From DATGMB01 sp035293845 (lineage in GTDB: Bacteria > Acidobacteriota > Terriglobia > Bryobacterales > Bryobacteraceae), in NCBI GenBank assembly GCA_035293845.1, contig DATGMB010000206.1:1-24392 (forward strand): DNA of 24,392 nt, read 5' to 3'. Below the pieces are notes generated by a model. That model was given only the letters and a program-made list of their open reading frames with translations, was not told the DNA's origin and made no database searches. A program made the translations under genes and the position numbers. This document shows, piece after piece, positions 1 through 10,811 of this stretch (position 1 is the first letter of the stretch; each line of letters starts with the position of its first letter).

Positions 1-162
1 AGCGTTGTCGATCGAATCGAAGCTGCGGAACTTCACCTTCGGGTTGTGCTTGGCCAGCACCTTCGTGATGGCCGCCGTGAGGGTGGTCTTGCCGTGATCG
101 ATATGCCCGATCGTCCCGATATTGACGTGCGGCTTGCTGCGGTCAAACTTTTCTTTCGCCAT
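1..162 (-). CDS. tuf: Elongation factor Tu, N-terminal part (cut by window edge)
   Basis: Only the first 54 codons are inside the window; the gene continues to the left. The product delivers aminoacyl-tRNA to the ribosome as a GTPase. The visible part begins MAKEKFDRSKPHVNIGTIGH and contains the P-loop GHIDHGKTTLTAAI, where GHIDHGKT is diagnostic of EF-Tu rather than EF-G. The start is supported by a purine-rich AGAGAGGT on the minus strand a few bases upstream (about 167-174). It lies downstream of fusA in the classic str operon order, separated by 96 bases that are almost filled by a palindromic repeat. Identity is certain. Whether the genome holds a second tuf copy cannot be seen here. Confidence 0.97.
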   Translation of the reverse strand, partial: MAKEKFDRSKPHVNIGTIGHIDHGKTTLTAAITKVLAKHNPKVKFRSFDSIDNA

Positions 163-176
163 ATTAAGACCTCTCT

Positions 177-247
177 TTGACGCAGAGACACAGAGACGCG
201 GAGAACGTCATATCTCTGGACTCTGTGTCTCCGCGCCTCTGCGTCAA
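177..247. repeat. Intergenic palindromic element between fusA and tuf
   Basis: The ends are a perfect 11-base inverted repeat, TTGACGCAGAG (177-187) and CTCTGCGTCAA (237-247). The interior carries further partly complementary CAGAGAC/GTCTCTG and CGCGG/CCGCG units, so the transcript could fold into a long hairpin. It starts 11 bases after the fusA stop and ends just before the tuf ribosome binding site. Similar elements lie at 2377-2436 and 18372-18467. It resembles a REP-type extragenic palindrome. It has no T-tract on the operon strand, so it is not a typical intrinsic terminator. Confidence 0.85.
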
Positions 248-258
248 GAACTGATCTC

Positions 259-2352
<2,094 letters not shown>

Positions 2353-2376
2353 AAAAATCGTTACAAACCCTTATTC

Positions 2377-2436
2377 ACCGCCGAGGCGCCGAGAAAAACC
2401 TCAAAAGATCCCTCGGCGTCTCTGCGTCTCGGCGGT
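2377..2436. repeat. Intergenic palindromic element between rpsG and fusA
   Basis: Inverted repeat ACCGCCGAG (2377-2385) and CTCGGCGGT (2428-2436), with internal GGCGCCGAGA and TCTCTGCGTC units like those in the other two palindromes. It begins 10 bases after the rpsG stop and leaves 24 bases before fusA. Because the operon continues, a role as processing site, 3' mRNA stabiliser or attenuator between ribosomal-protein and factor genes is plausible but unproven. Confidence 0.8.
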
Positions 2437-2446
2437 TAAAAATCCG

Positions 2447-2917
<471 letters not shown>

Positions 2918-2925
2918 AGGCTACC

Positions 2926-3300
<375 letters not shown>

Positions 3301-3712
3301 GAATTTCCTCTCGTGACAAAACCCGCCGCTCCCTACGGCCGTCCTCCCGGACTCCGTTCGGTCGCGGCTCTCTTCTTAAACGAACCCGCCGCCCCGCCGC
3401 CGAACTCACGGCCGGTAGCGGCTCAGATCAAAACCAGTGGCGCAACCCGAACCGGGACGCCAAAATCCTGCCCCGGTAATACTCCTGGTCGCAAACTGCG
3501 AGGATTATGCTTCAGACAGGCCCATGTCAGAACCGGCGGTACCGGAAGATCAGCGGGGCCTCACCGCCGGCCGGACCCGCCATTCAGACGAGTGGTAGCA
3601 CAGCGGCAGCGTTGCTCTCGCGAAACTCTCTCATGGTAACCGAAGTGTGGTCGCGGATGCAACTGTCAGGCTCGGTATCGGCGGCCCGGCCCTCCAACCC
3701 TGTCGTTCTGTC
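3301..3712. other. 412-base intergenic region upstream of the str operon
   Basis: I see no convincing gene: open stretches on either strand lack recognisable motifs or ribosome binding sites. It should hold the 3' end of the secreted-protein transcript and the promoter of rpsL. After the TAG at 3713-3715 there is GC-rich sequence without a clear hairpin plus T-tract. The only promoter-like match I found for the minus strand is listed separately. No tRNA-like cloverleaf was recognised. Confidence 0.6.
3504..3532 (-). promoter_or_regulatory. Possible promoter of the str operon
   Basis: On the minus strand TTCTGA (3532-3527) and CATAAT (3509-3504) are 17 bases apart, which is sigma70-like spacing, about 200 bases before rpsL. 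The -35 is weak and the leader would be long. It is the best match I found by eye in the gap, not a demonstrated promoter. Confidence 0.3.
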
Positions 3713-4492
3713 CTATTTTTTCGATGCCGGCTTCACTGCAAAATCCCACACCTGCATGTTCATCTTCCCGGAGGTGTACTCGATCACCGCATACTCGCCC
3801 GGCGGGAGCGGCTCCTTTGGCCAGATCTTGTACAGGCCGTTGTCCGTCATCTGCTTCTGGAGAATATCGACCAGATACGGCTGCTCCACCGTTTCCTTGG
3901 TCACCGGCATAAACGTCAGATCCTCGACCACCCGGAACTGGTTCTTCGGCGTCAGCTTGGCAATTCCGAACTGCTCGGTGGCCGAAAGCTGAATATAGAA
4001 CTCCTGCTCCGGATTCGTAATGATATTGACCGAATGCGGATTCTGAATCTCGAGCGTCCCCTTGCCGCTCACCACCGGCATGGGAGCCAGCACCTTCAGC
4101 CACTCGCGGCCCTTATTGGTATGGACGACCTGGTCGGCCGCCTTCAAAATGTGCAACTCCGGCCCGTCCAGCCAGTACACCCCCGGATCCTGCGGGATGC
4201 GCATCACTTCCTTCTGCAGCTCCCGCTCGGCCTTGTCCTCCTCCGAGAGGATCTTCGTTTCTTTTTCGATTTCCGCCTGGCGCGCCGCCGATTCCGTCTC
4301 CGTGCGCTTCCAATCGACCAGCGATTTGGGAATCTCCTCCCAGTCGCTGCGCTCGATGCTATAGAACCGGACCCGGTCCCCCTGGACCTTATATTCCCGG
4401 ACAAGCTGGTAGGACCCGTCCGTCATGTACAGCTTGAGGTTAGCGCCCCAGGCGATCCCCAGCGCCGTAAGAGCCACCAAGAACTTCCGCAT
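3713..4492 (-). CDS. Secreted protein of unknown function
   Basis: The product is 259 residues from the ATG at 4492. That start gives a clean signal peptide, MRKFLVALTALGIAWGANLK; an open frame extends 23 codons further upstream, but that extension (MPGTGVPAARPGNAGRGR) looks non-coding. After the signal comes a short beta-rich module (KLYMTDGSYQLVREYKVQGD, then RVRFYSIERSDWEEIPKSLV) of a kind I associate with acidobacterial exported proteins: a 'ligand or text to display' stretch ending in VDWKRTE. A charged, probably coiled-coil segment follows (roughly residues 65-100, rich in E/K/R), then a beta-rich C-terminal half ending AVKPASKK. No catalytic motif is recognised. It lies between ilvD and the str operon with long gaps on both sides, so it is probably transcribed alone. 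Confidence 0.8.
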   Translation of the reverse strand: MRKFLVALTALGIAWGANLKLYMTDGSYQLVREYKVQGDRVRFYSIERSDWEEIPKSLVDWKRTETESAARQAEIEKETKILSEEDKAERELQKEVMRIPQDPGVYWLDGPELHILKAADQVVHTNKGREWLKVLAPMPVVSGKGTLEIQNPHSVNIITNPEQEFYIQLSATEQFGIAKLTPKNQFRVVEDLTFMPVTKETVEQPYLVDILQKQMTDNGLYKIWPKEPLPPGEYAVIEYTSGKMNMQVWDFAVKPASKK

Positions 4493-4802
4493 AACCTTAA
4501 GGACTACTCTACCGCGCCCGGCGTTTCCCGGCCGCGCCGCCGGCACCCCCGTCCCAGGCAAATGAAATTTTTCTTTCGTTTCTTTTCAGCCGGTTACAAG
4601 CACCCAACGCCGGTTGCCCCAACTTCCGCGTGCTACTCTCGAAATCGAAAAGGAGCTGCCCGCCAGGCGAGAGGTAGCCCGTTCCGGAGCGACGTCCGAT
4701 GCCCAACATGGCCAGGGCAATTTAAGTTCGGACCCAACGTCGTGCAACGTTCGCCAGTGCCTGCCGAAAGTTCTTCCCCGTCCGCTTGCCGGCGGGGGAG
4801 AC

Positions 4803-4816
4803 AAGGAGATCTCCTT
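4803..4816. repeat. Perfect 14-base palindrome
   Basis: AAGGAGATCTCCTT is identical to its reverse complement. It could be an operator-like site or chance; it is about 310 bases upstream of the secreted-protein start. Confidence 0.5.
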
Positions 4817-4906
4817 ACCACCTCGGCCCCGTGAACACCCCGGCCTCCGGCCGGTTCGAAGCACCCGTTTCCCGGCGCGCAGCACGCGTGCCGCCCCGTC
4901 CCGCAC

Positions 4907-4946
4907 CCGTAGTGTCCCCCCCGTCGTGTAAGGCCGTAGTGTCCCC
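4907..4946. repeat. Two copies of a 13-base direct repeat downstream of ilvD
   Basis: CCGTAGTGTCCCC occurs at 4907-4919 and 4934-4946, beginning 3 bases past the ilvD stop. A related CGTCGTGTAAGG lies between the copies. The role is unknown. Confidence 0.6.
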
Positions 4947-4949
4947 AGC

Positions 4950-6611
4950 CTACCGCGTCACCGCTCCTTCCGACGCGCTCGCCACCAACTTGCAATATTT
5001 CGCCATTACGCCGGTCTTGTACCGCGGCTCCCGCGGTTGCCATGCAGCCAGCCGCGCCTTCAACTCCGCCTCGGGAATCTCGATATCGAGCACGCCCCGG
5101 TTCGCATCCACTGTAATCGGATCGCCCTCCTGCACCACCGCGATCGGACCGCCGTTGAACGCCTCCGGCGCGACGTGCGCGATCATGAAGCCGTGGGTCG
5201 CGCCGCTGAACCGGCCGTCCGTGACCAGCGCCACGCTGTCGGAAAGACCCGCGCCCACGATCGCTCCCGTGACCCCCAGCATCTCGCGCATGCCCGGACC
5301 GCCGCGCGGGCCTTCATAGCGGATAATCACCACATCGCCCGGTTGAATTTTTCCCTCCGTCACCGCGTGCATGGCGTCCTCTTCGCGCTCGAAGACCCGC
5401 GCCGGCCCGCGATGCACCTTCTTATCGTGCCCGGCGAGCTTGATCACGCAGCCTTCCGGCGCCAGACTCCCCCGCAGGATTGCGATGCCGCCGCGCGGCT
5501 TCAGCGCTTTATTTAACGGCAGGATCACCGGCTGCGCCGGCGTTTCGCACGCCCCGGCGGCTTCGTCCGCGAACGTGCGGCCGGTCACGGTCATGGCCGA
5601 GCCGTCCACAAATCCGCCCTCCAGCAGCCGGTTCGCGATCACCGGGATGCCGCCGGCCTTATCGATATCCGCCGCCATATACTTCCCGCCCGGCACGATA
5701 TCCACAAACACCGGCGTGCGCGCGGAAATGCCCTCGAAATCGTCGATCGTGAGCGGAACCTCCGCCTCGCGCGCCATCGCCAGCAGATGCAGCACGGCAT
5801 TGGTCGACCCGGCCGTACCTGCGACGCCCGCAATGGCGTTGTCGAAGGCCTTGCGCGTGCAGATGTCGCGCGGCCGCCGGTCGGCGCGCACCGCATCCAT
5901 CACGACCTGTCCGCACCGGAATGCCACGCCGTCCTTACGCGCATCCACCTGCGGCACCGCCGCCGTGCCCATCGGCGCCAGGCCGATCAGCTCCATCACC
6001 GTCGCCATGGTGTTCGCCGTAAACTGCCCGCCGCAGGCGCCCGCGCCGGGGCAGGCGTGGTCCTCGATCGCCAGCAGCTCGGCGTCGCTCATCAGCCCGC
6101 GGGCATTGGCGCCCACCGCCTCGAAGACCGTCTGGATCGTGATATCGCGGCCGTTATGATGGCCCGGCAGGATCGTCCCGCCGTACAGGATTACGCCGGG
6201 GATATTCAGCCGCAGCAGCGCCATCGCCGCGCCCGGAATCGTCTTGTCGCAGGCCACCAGGCACACCAGCCCGTCGAACATGTGGCCGCGCGCCACCAGT
6301 TCGATCGAATCCGCGATGACCTCGCGGCTGACCAGCGAAGTCTTCATCCCCTCCGTCCCCATCGTCACGCCGTCCGAGATGGCGACGGTATTGAACTCCA
6401 TCGGCGTGCCGCCCGCCGCGCGAATCCCTTCCTTGACCTTCACTGCCAGGGCCCGCAGGTTGTAATTGCACGGCATGGTTTCAATCCACGTGTTGGCAAC
6501 GCCGATAATCGGCTTGCGCAAGTCCTCATCGGTGAAGCCGATGCCCTTCAGCATGGCGCGGGCGGGCGCGCGGTCGCGCCCCTGAGTGATCGTGTGGCTC
6601 TGGAGTTTCAT
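4950..6611 (-). CDS. ilvD: Dihydroxy-acid dehydratase
   Basis: Iron-sulfur enzyme that dehydrates 2,3-dihydroxy-isovalerate and -methylvalerate to the 2-keto acids in branched-chain amino acid synthesis. From the ATG at 6611 the product is 553 residues. The frame is open 77 codons further upstream, but family proteins begin near MKLQSHTITQGRDRAPARAM and the upstream part is non-homologous in style. Cluster cysteines are visible: Cys48 in MPCNYN, Cys121 in VACDKTIPG and Cys193 in ACGGQFTANTM. The Asp-Lys pair at 122-123 is the metal/carbamate region. The C-terminal half has SVALVTDGRFSGATHG. It is transcribed divergently from the sigma-factor block. A TACACT box lies 12 bases before the ATG and no Shine-Dalgarno is apparent. 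Confidence 0.96.
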   Translation of the reverse strand: MKLQSHTITQGRDRAPARAMLKGIGFTDEDLRKPIIGVANTWIETMPCNYNLRALAVKVKEGIRAAGGTPMEFNTVAISDGVTMGTEGMKTSLVSREVIADSIELVARGHMFDGLVCLVACDKTIPGAAMALLRLNIPGVILYGGTILPGHHNGRDITIQTVFEAVGANARGLMSDAELLAIEDHACPGAGACGGQFTANTMATVMELIGLAPMGTAAVPQVDARKDGVAFRCGQVVMDAVRADRRPRDICTRKAFDNAIAGVAGTAGSTNAVLHLLAMAREAEVPLTIDDFEGISARTPVFVDIVPGGKYMAADIDKAGGIPVIANRLLEGGFVDGSAMTVTGRTFADEAAGACETPAQPVILPLNKALKPRGGIAILRGSLAPEGCVIKLAGHDKKVHRGPARVFEREEDAMHAVTEGKIQPGDVVIIRYEGPRGGPGMREMLGVTGAIVGAGLSDSVALVTDGRFSGATHGFMIAHVAPEAFNGGPIAVVQEGDPITVDANRGVLDIEIPEAELKARLAAWQPREPRYKTGVMAKYCKLVASASEGAVTR

Positions 6612-6623
6612 GGCGGAAGTTCC

Positions 6624-6629
6624 AGTGTA
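6624..6629 (-). promoter_or_regulatory. Probable -10 box of ilvD
   Basis: GCTACACT on the minus strand with 12 bases between TACACT and the ATG. This would give a leader of only about five bases and matches the same hexamer before the sigma-factor, kinase and mqnD genes. No clear -35 is seen. Confidence 0.45.
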
Positions 6630-6722
6630 GCTTGCGGCCGGGCCGCGCAGGAATTCGTCTCGATTCTCCGTTCTCCATGTTGTCAGCGGGAATTTGCCGC
6701 CAGGAGGACAGACAGGCGGTCG

Positions 6723-6820
6723 CAGTTCGTCTACCGCCAGAACGGAGGGCGACCGCGCGCGGCGCAGCCGACAGGCTGCCTCGGAGGAGCCGCGCGCGGC
6801 GCAATCGGGCAGGGTCGCCC
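6723..6820. repeat. Complex palindromic element between ilvD and the sigma-factor gene
   Basis: Nested structure: outer inverted repeat GGGCGACC (6747-6754) and GGTCGCCC (6813-6820); a 14-base direct repeat CCGCGCGCGGCGCA (6753-6766 and 6790-6803); and a central hairpin GCAGCC-GACA-GGCTGC (6764-6779). The flank at 6723-6756, read on the minus strand (GCGGTCGCCCTC...CGAACTG), resembles 19437-19461 in another intergenic region. It lies between two divergent promoters. Confidence 0.7.
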
Positions 6821-6867
6821 GGAAGTCTCTGTGTGCCACCACACCAAGGTGCGCAGACAGGCCGTTA

Positions 6868-6876
6868 TGCTACACT
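6868..6876 (+). promoter_or_regulatory. Probable extended -10 promoter of the sigma-factor/CHAT block
   Basis: TGCTACACT is a TGn-extended -10 (hexamer TACACT at 6871-6876), ten bases before the GTG start. The -35 position shows no match. Instead an imperfect inverted repeat (TCTGTG...CACC from 6828 and GGTGCGCAGA ending 6857) overlaps it and could be an operator. If correct, the mRNA has almost no leader. Confidence 0.45.
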
Positions 6877-6886
6877 CTCCTGATCT

Positions 6887-7540
6887 GTGAACTGGGCGGA
6901 ATTAGATGCACGGGAGCTGATCCTGGAGTGCGCTAAGCCGGATAATGCCGCCGCCTGGTCGGAATTCATCAGCCGCTATCATCCTCTGATCCGCGCCGCG
7001 GCCTCCACCGTAGCCCGGCGATGGGGCCAGGGCGCGTTGGGCGAGCGCGACGACCTCATCCAGGAGATTTACCTGAAGCTATGCGCCCATGGCGCTCGCG
7101 CCCTGCAGTCCGCCCATGATATGACAGCCGATGCCGTGCCCGCCTATCTCAAGGTCGTAGCGGTCAACGCCGCCCACGATTACTTCCGCGCGCGGGCGGC
7201 ACACCGCCGCGGCGGCGCATCCACCGAGCCGATGTCCGACTGGCACGAGGCGCGGGCAGCCGCCCCTCCGAATATGGAAGAGCGCGTCGTCCTGAGGCAG
7301 CTCGATGACATCCTCGACCGGCAAACGCAGCTCGAAAATGGTGCGCGCGACCGCGCCATCTTCCGCCTGCACTACCGGGAGGGCATGACCGCGAAGGAAA
7401 TCGCCGCCATGCCCGGAGTCGGCCTGTCGATCAAAGGAGTGGAGGCCGTCATTCATCGGCTGACGGTGCGCATCCACGAGGAGCTCGCGGCGCAGGGAAC
7501 GGCGCGCTCCGGGCGTCATAGTGAGGCAGGTAGCCAATGA
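6887..7540 (+). CDS. ECF-type sigma factor (sigma-70 family)
   Basis: Directs RNA polymerase to an alternative promoter set. The product is 217 residues from a GTG start at 6887; no in-frame ATG fits better. Region 2 spans about residues 25-100: FISRYHPLIRAAASTVARRW, then ERDDLIQEIYLKLC (the DLxQE core-binding motif) and AYLKVVAVNAAHDYFRARAA (promoter melting/-10 recognition). Region 4 is a helix-turn-helix at about 155-195: RAIFRLHYREGMTAKEIAAM then SIKGVEAVIHRL. There is no region 1.1 or 3, as expected for ECF proteins. Its TGA overlaps the next ATG (ATGA), which couples it to a protein carrying an anti-sigma zinc motif, so the two probably form a sigma/regulator pair. Target promoters are unknown. 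Confidence 0.88.
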   Translation: MNWAELDARELILECAKPDNAAAWSEFISRYHPLIRAAASTVARRWGQGALGERDDLIQEIYLKLCAHGARALQSAHDMTADAVPAYLKVVAVNAAHDYFRARAAHRRGGASTEPMSDWHEARAAAPPNMEERVVLRQLDDILDRQTQLENGARDRAIFRLHYREGMTAKEIAAMPGVGLSIKGVEAVIHRLTVRIHEELAAQGTARSGRHSEAGSQ

Positions 7541-10500
7541 GCCCGAACCCCGGCACGAACTGGCAGGAGATCCTGGCGCGCAAGGCCGCGGGCCGCGCCG
7601 CCGCCGGGCCGCCGCCGCGCCGCGACGCCTGTCCGCCCCTCGAAGAATGGGCCCGCTGGCAGGCGGGCCAACTGTCCGAGGTGCGCGCCATGGAATTGAT
7701 TCTGCACGCCGCGGACTGCGAAGCCTGCGGCGCGCTCGTGGCGGACTTGCGGGCCGAAGACGCGGCATCGGCGCCCGAGGTGCCCCCGGCGGAATGGCGG
7801 GAGCAAATGGCGGCGCGGCTGGCGCGAGCCGGCTCGGTCCCCGCCGGGGTGAGGCCCGCAGTGGCGCGGCAGCGGCCCATCCAGCGCGCCTGGCTTCCTC
7901 TGGCCGCCGCCCTCGTGCTGGCCGCACTGGGCGGAACCGGGTGGTGGGCCGTTCGGCAGCGCTCCGCCGCGCCGGTCCTGGCCTCGCTCGCCCGGACGTA
8001 TTCCGAGGAGCGCCCCTTCCCCGCCCGCTTCAGCGGCGCGGCGTACGGACCCCTCCGGGTGACGCGTGGAGGCACCCCAGCGCGCCCGCCCGAACTGCTC
8101 GAAGCCGAAGCGCGCGCCACGCGAGAGCTCCGCGCGCACCCGGACGATCCGGGCTGGCTGCGCGCCATCGCCCGGGCAGATCTGTTGCAGGGAGATTACG
8201 CGCAGGCAATCGCGGAGCTGCGCCATGCCCAGGAGCTCGCCGGCAACTCCGCGGAAGTGCTCGGCGATCTCGCCATCGCCTATCTGGAGCGCGGCACGAC
8301 CGAGCCGCGCGCCGCCGATATCGCCACCGCCACCGAGCTGCTCACGCAGGCGATCCAGCTCGATCCGCGCAACCCGGTCTACCGCTTCAATCGCGCGCTG
8401 GCGCGCGAGGCGCTGCCCGCGCCGCATGAAGCCGCCGACGATTGGCGCGAATTCCTCGAGCTGGAGCCCAAGGGCGGCTGGGCGGAGGAAGCCCGCGACC
8501 ACCTTCGCCGGCTGGAACAACTGATCGGAAAGCAGCGCGCATCGAGCGACGATACCGGCGCCGACCTGCGCCCTGCGACGTTCCTTGCCGCCCTGAAGCA
8601 AAACGACTCCGCGCGAATCGCGGAGCTGACTGCGGCCGCGGCAAGCGCCCACGGCGACCTGTGGCCGCGCGACCTTGCCACCGATGCACGCCGCGGAGGC
8701 CTGGCGCCGGCCCTCGATCTGCTCCTGCGCGCGGACGACGCGGCCGCGCATGGCCAGCCCGACGACGCGCGAGACCTGGCCCGCCAGGCGGAGCGCCTCC
8801 TCGCAGGCCGCGGAAGCGCCGCCGGAGTGGCGCTGGCGCAATACCAGCAGGCTCACGCGCTAGAGCGCGGCTCGCATCCGGAACCATGCGAGGCGCTGGC
8901 CCGCCCGGCGGCGGCGCGCGCTGGCGAGCGCGGCTACATCTGGCTCGCGGCGCAGCTCAACCTGACGGTGGCAGAGTGTGACGAGATGCAGCGGCGGCTC
9001 ACGGAAGCCGAGGCGGCCACAGCCGAGGCGGAAACAACGGCAGCCCGCGGCCGCTACACAGCGACGCTGCTAGAGCTGGCTGCCTGGCGCGCCGCACTGT
9101 TCCGGTACATCGGCTCATACACGGATGTGCTGCGGATTTCTCGCGCATCCCTGGCGGCATACTGGGAGGGATCCTACCCCTTGGCCCAGGGATACCAGTG
9201 CTACTTCGAGATGGCCGGGGCCGCTCGCGGCATGAGCCTTCACTCGGCGGCGGCAACGCTTTCGCGAGAAGCCGCCGAGATTGCAGCTCTGCGTCACGAC
9301 CCGACGATCCAGGGAATGATGCTCTCGATCCACGGTCAGGACCTGCTGCACGCCGGCCGGGCAGGAGACGCGGAGGCGTCCTTTCGCCAGGCCGACGCCC
9401 TCCTTGCTTCGCTCAAACCGACACCAGCGGCACAGTTATTTCAGGCCTACGCTTCTCTGGGAAGGGCCGAAGCTGCGGAGCTGCGGCATCAGCCCGGCGA
9501 GGGCCTCGCCAGGCTGCAACGCCTTGGCGCCGCACTCGGCAGCATCCATAATCCGGTCGTCGAGGTGCGCTACGGCCGCCTCAGGGGCGACCTCCTCCAG
9601 CAGAGCGGCGATATGGCCGGCGCGGAAGCGGCCTTCCGGGAAACTCTGACGTGCTGTGCCAGCGGGGGGCCGGAAATGACTTCCGAGGCCGCGGCCGCGC
9701 TCGGCGGACTGGTCGAGCTGACGATCCGCCATGGCGGGACATCGGAAGCGTTGACTCTCTGGGGCAAGTATTGCCCCGCATTCCGCTCCGGCGGGGCTGA
9801 CCGCGCTGCCGCTCGCATCGTCTTTGCCAGCCTTCCCGGCGGCCCTGCGGCGTGGACCGCAGGAGCCGCAGGCGAACGCTTCTTCCGTTTGCCATTGACC
9901 GGCGCGCGGCTCCAGCTTATGGCGGCTGACCTGCGGAGGGAGATCGCGGACCCCCACTCATCCCTCGATCGTATCCGCGCGCTCGGCGCGGACTTGTATC
10001 GAGCACTGTTCGGCGCGATCGAGCGGCGGCTTCCCGCGGGCGGCCGGCTGCTGATTTCACTCGACCGGTCTTTCGAGGACATCCCTTTCGATGCCCTCGT
10101 CGATGAGCGCGGGCATTGGTTCGGCGCCCGGTATCGCATCAGCTATGCCCTGCCTTCCATGTCCGCCCCCAAGCCCCGTCCCGATGACGGCCCCGCGCCC
10201 ACCCGCGTACTGGCCGTGGGCTTCGGAGGCGCGGCGATACTCATGGGCCGCGATTTTCCGCCCCTGCCCGATGCCGAGCCGGAAGCGGCCGAGGCGGCGA
10301 GGGCCTTCCCGGACGCGGCGGTTCTGACCGGCCAGGCCGCGAATGCCGCGAACGTGCGCAGGGAATTGCCGCTGGCGAACGTCTTCCATTATTCGGGACA
10401 CGTAGCCATGTTTTCGGAGAATGCCGCCTTCGCGCTCTCTGGTGGAGCCCTCTGGGCTTCGCAGATTTCGGAAAAGGACCTGCGCGCCTGCCGCCTGGCC

Positions 10501-10779
10501 GTGCTTGCCGCCTGCTCGACGGCCGCCAGCACCGAAGAAGGCGGCTCCGGCGCGGTGATGGCACGCGCGTTCCTTCGCGCCGGAGTGCCGCAAGTCGTCG
10601 CCGCACGCTGGGACGTGGAATCGCGCGCCGCCGGGGCGTTCATGCGGGCGTTTTACCATGGGTTGCGGTCCGCGGCGGCCGTAGAGGACGCATTAGCTTC
10701 CGCGCAAGCGGACCTGCGCGGCAACCCCGACTTTGCGCACCCGTATTACTGGGCAGCTTTCGGACTGTATTGCAACTAG
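7537..10779 (+). CDS. ZAS anti-sigma motif - membrane span - TPR - CHAT protease fusion protein
   Basis: The product is 1080 residues; the start is fixed by the ATGA overlap with the sigma gene. Parts seen in order: a zinc anti-sigma motif C32-x24-H57-x3-C61-x2-C64 (HAADCEAC); one hydrophobic span at about 119-139 (WLPLAAALVLAALGGTGWWA); a long helical Ala/Arg/Leu-rich region, about 180-780, with TPR-like units (e.g. GDYAQAIAELRHAQELAGNS; ATELLTQAIQLDPRN); and a C-terminal CHAT (caspase-HetF associated with TPRs) domain at about 800-1079. Its core strand LLISLDRSFEDIPFDALVD is followed by HYSGH with catalytic His955 and VLAACST with catalytic Cys993, both intact. CHAT domains are clan CD cysteine proteases. 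With one span and a cytoplasmic anti-sigma end, TPR and CHAT would lie outside the inner membrane. The role in sigma control is inferred. Confidence 0.88.
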   Translation: MSPNPGTNWQEILARKAAGRAAAGPPPRRDACPPLEEWARWQAGQLSEVRAMELILHAADCEACGALVADLRAEDAASAPEVPPAEWREQMAARLARAGSVPAGVRPAVARQRPIQRAWLPLAAALVLAALGGTGWWAVRQRSAAPVLASLARTYSEERPFPARFSGAAYGPLRVTRGGTPARPPELLEAEARATRELRAHPDDPGWLRAIARADLLQGDYAQAIAELRHAQELAGNSAEVLGDLAIAYLERGTTEPRAADIATATELLTQAIQLDPRNPVYRFNRALAREALPAPHEAADDWREFLELEPKGGWAEEARDHLRRLEQLIGKQRASSDDTGADLRPATFLAALKQNDSARIAELTAAAASAHGDLWPRDLATDARRGGLAPALDLLLRADDAAAHGQPDDARDLARQAERLLAGRGSAAGVALAQYQQAHALERGSHPEPCEALARPAAARAGERGYIWLAAQLNLTVAECDEMQRRLTEAEAATAEAETTAARGRYTATLLELAAWRAALFRYIGSYTDVLRISRASLAAYWEGSYPLAQGYQCYFEMAGAARGMSLHSAAATLSREAAEIAALRHDPTIQGMMLSIHGQDLLHAGRAGDAEASFRQADALLASLKPTPAAQLFQAYASLGRAEAAELRHQPGEGLARLQRLGAALGSIHNPVVEVRYGRLRGDLLQQSGDMAGAEAAFRETLTCCASGGPEMTSEAAAALGGLVELTIRHGGTSEALTLWGKYCPAFRSGGADRAAARIVFASLPGGPAAWTAGAAGERFFRLPLTGARLQLMAADLRREIADPHSSLDRIRALGADLYRALFGAIERRLPAGGRLLISLDRSFEDIPFDALVDERGHWFGARYRISYALPSMSAPKPRPDDGPAPTRVLAVGFGGAAILMGRDFPPLPDAEPEAAEAARAFPDAAVLTGQAANAANVRRELPLANVFHYSGHVAMFSENAAFALSGGALWASQISEKDLRACRLAVLAACSTAASTEEGGSGAVMARAFLRAGVPQVVAARWDVESRAAGAFMRAFYHGLRSAAAVEDALASAQADLRGNPDFAHPYYWAAFGLYCN

Positions 10780-10811
10780 GCTCCACCCTAACAGGAAAGG
10801 ATTCGCGACCG

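Larger units (their letters stand above)
4493..4949. other. 457-base intergenic region between ilvD and the secreted-protein gene
   Basis: No gene is supported. Visible features are a 13-base direct repeat CCGTAGTGTCCCC (4907-4919 and 4934-4946, 27 bases apart) just past the ilvD stop, a perfect 14-base palindrome AAGGAGATCTCCTT (4803-4816), a GC-rich hairpin around 4776-4797 (CCCCGTCC paired with GGCGGGG, no T-tract) and a repeated GCCGGTT (4589-4595 and 4609-4615, 20 bases apart) about 100 bases before the downstream gene. The promoter of that gene is expected here. Confidence 0.6.

Noticed and set aside
177..247. Intrinsic terminator between fusA and tuf
   Set aside because: The hairpin is strong but there is no T-tract on the transcribed strand, and tuf is expected to be read through from the same operon. 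Kept as a palindromic repeat.
4614..4931. 105-codon open frame on the plus strand in the ilvD downstream gap
   Set aside because: No ribosome binding site and a proline/arginine-rich translation across repeats and hairpins; not convincing as a gene.
6723..6820. CRISPR-like or phage attachment site
   Set aside because: Only two copies of a 14-base GC-rich repeat with overlapping palindromes; no regular spacers, cas genes or integrase nearby.
5787..6890. 367-codon open frame on the plus strand
   Set aside because: Antisense to ilvD with low-complexity composition and no ribosome binding site.
7516..8856. 446-codon open frame on the minus strand
   Set aside because: Antisense to the first third of the CHAT fusion gene; no recognisable motif.
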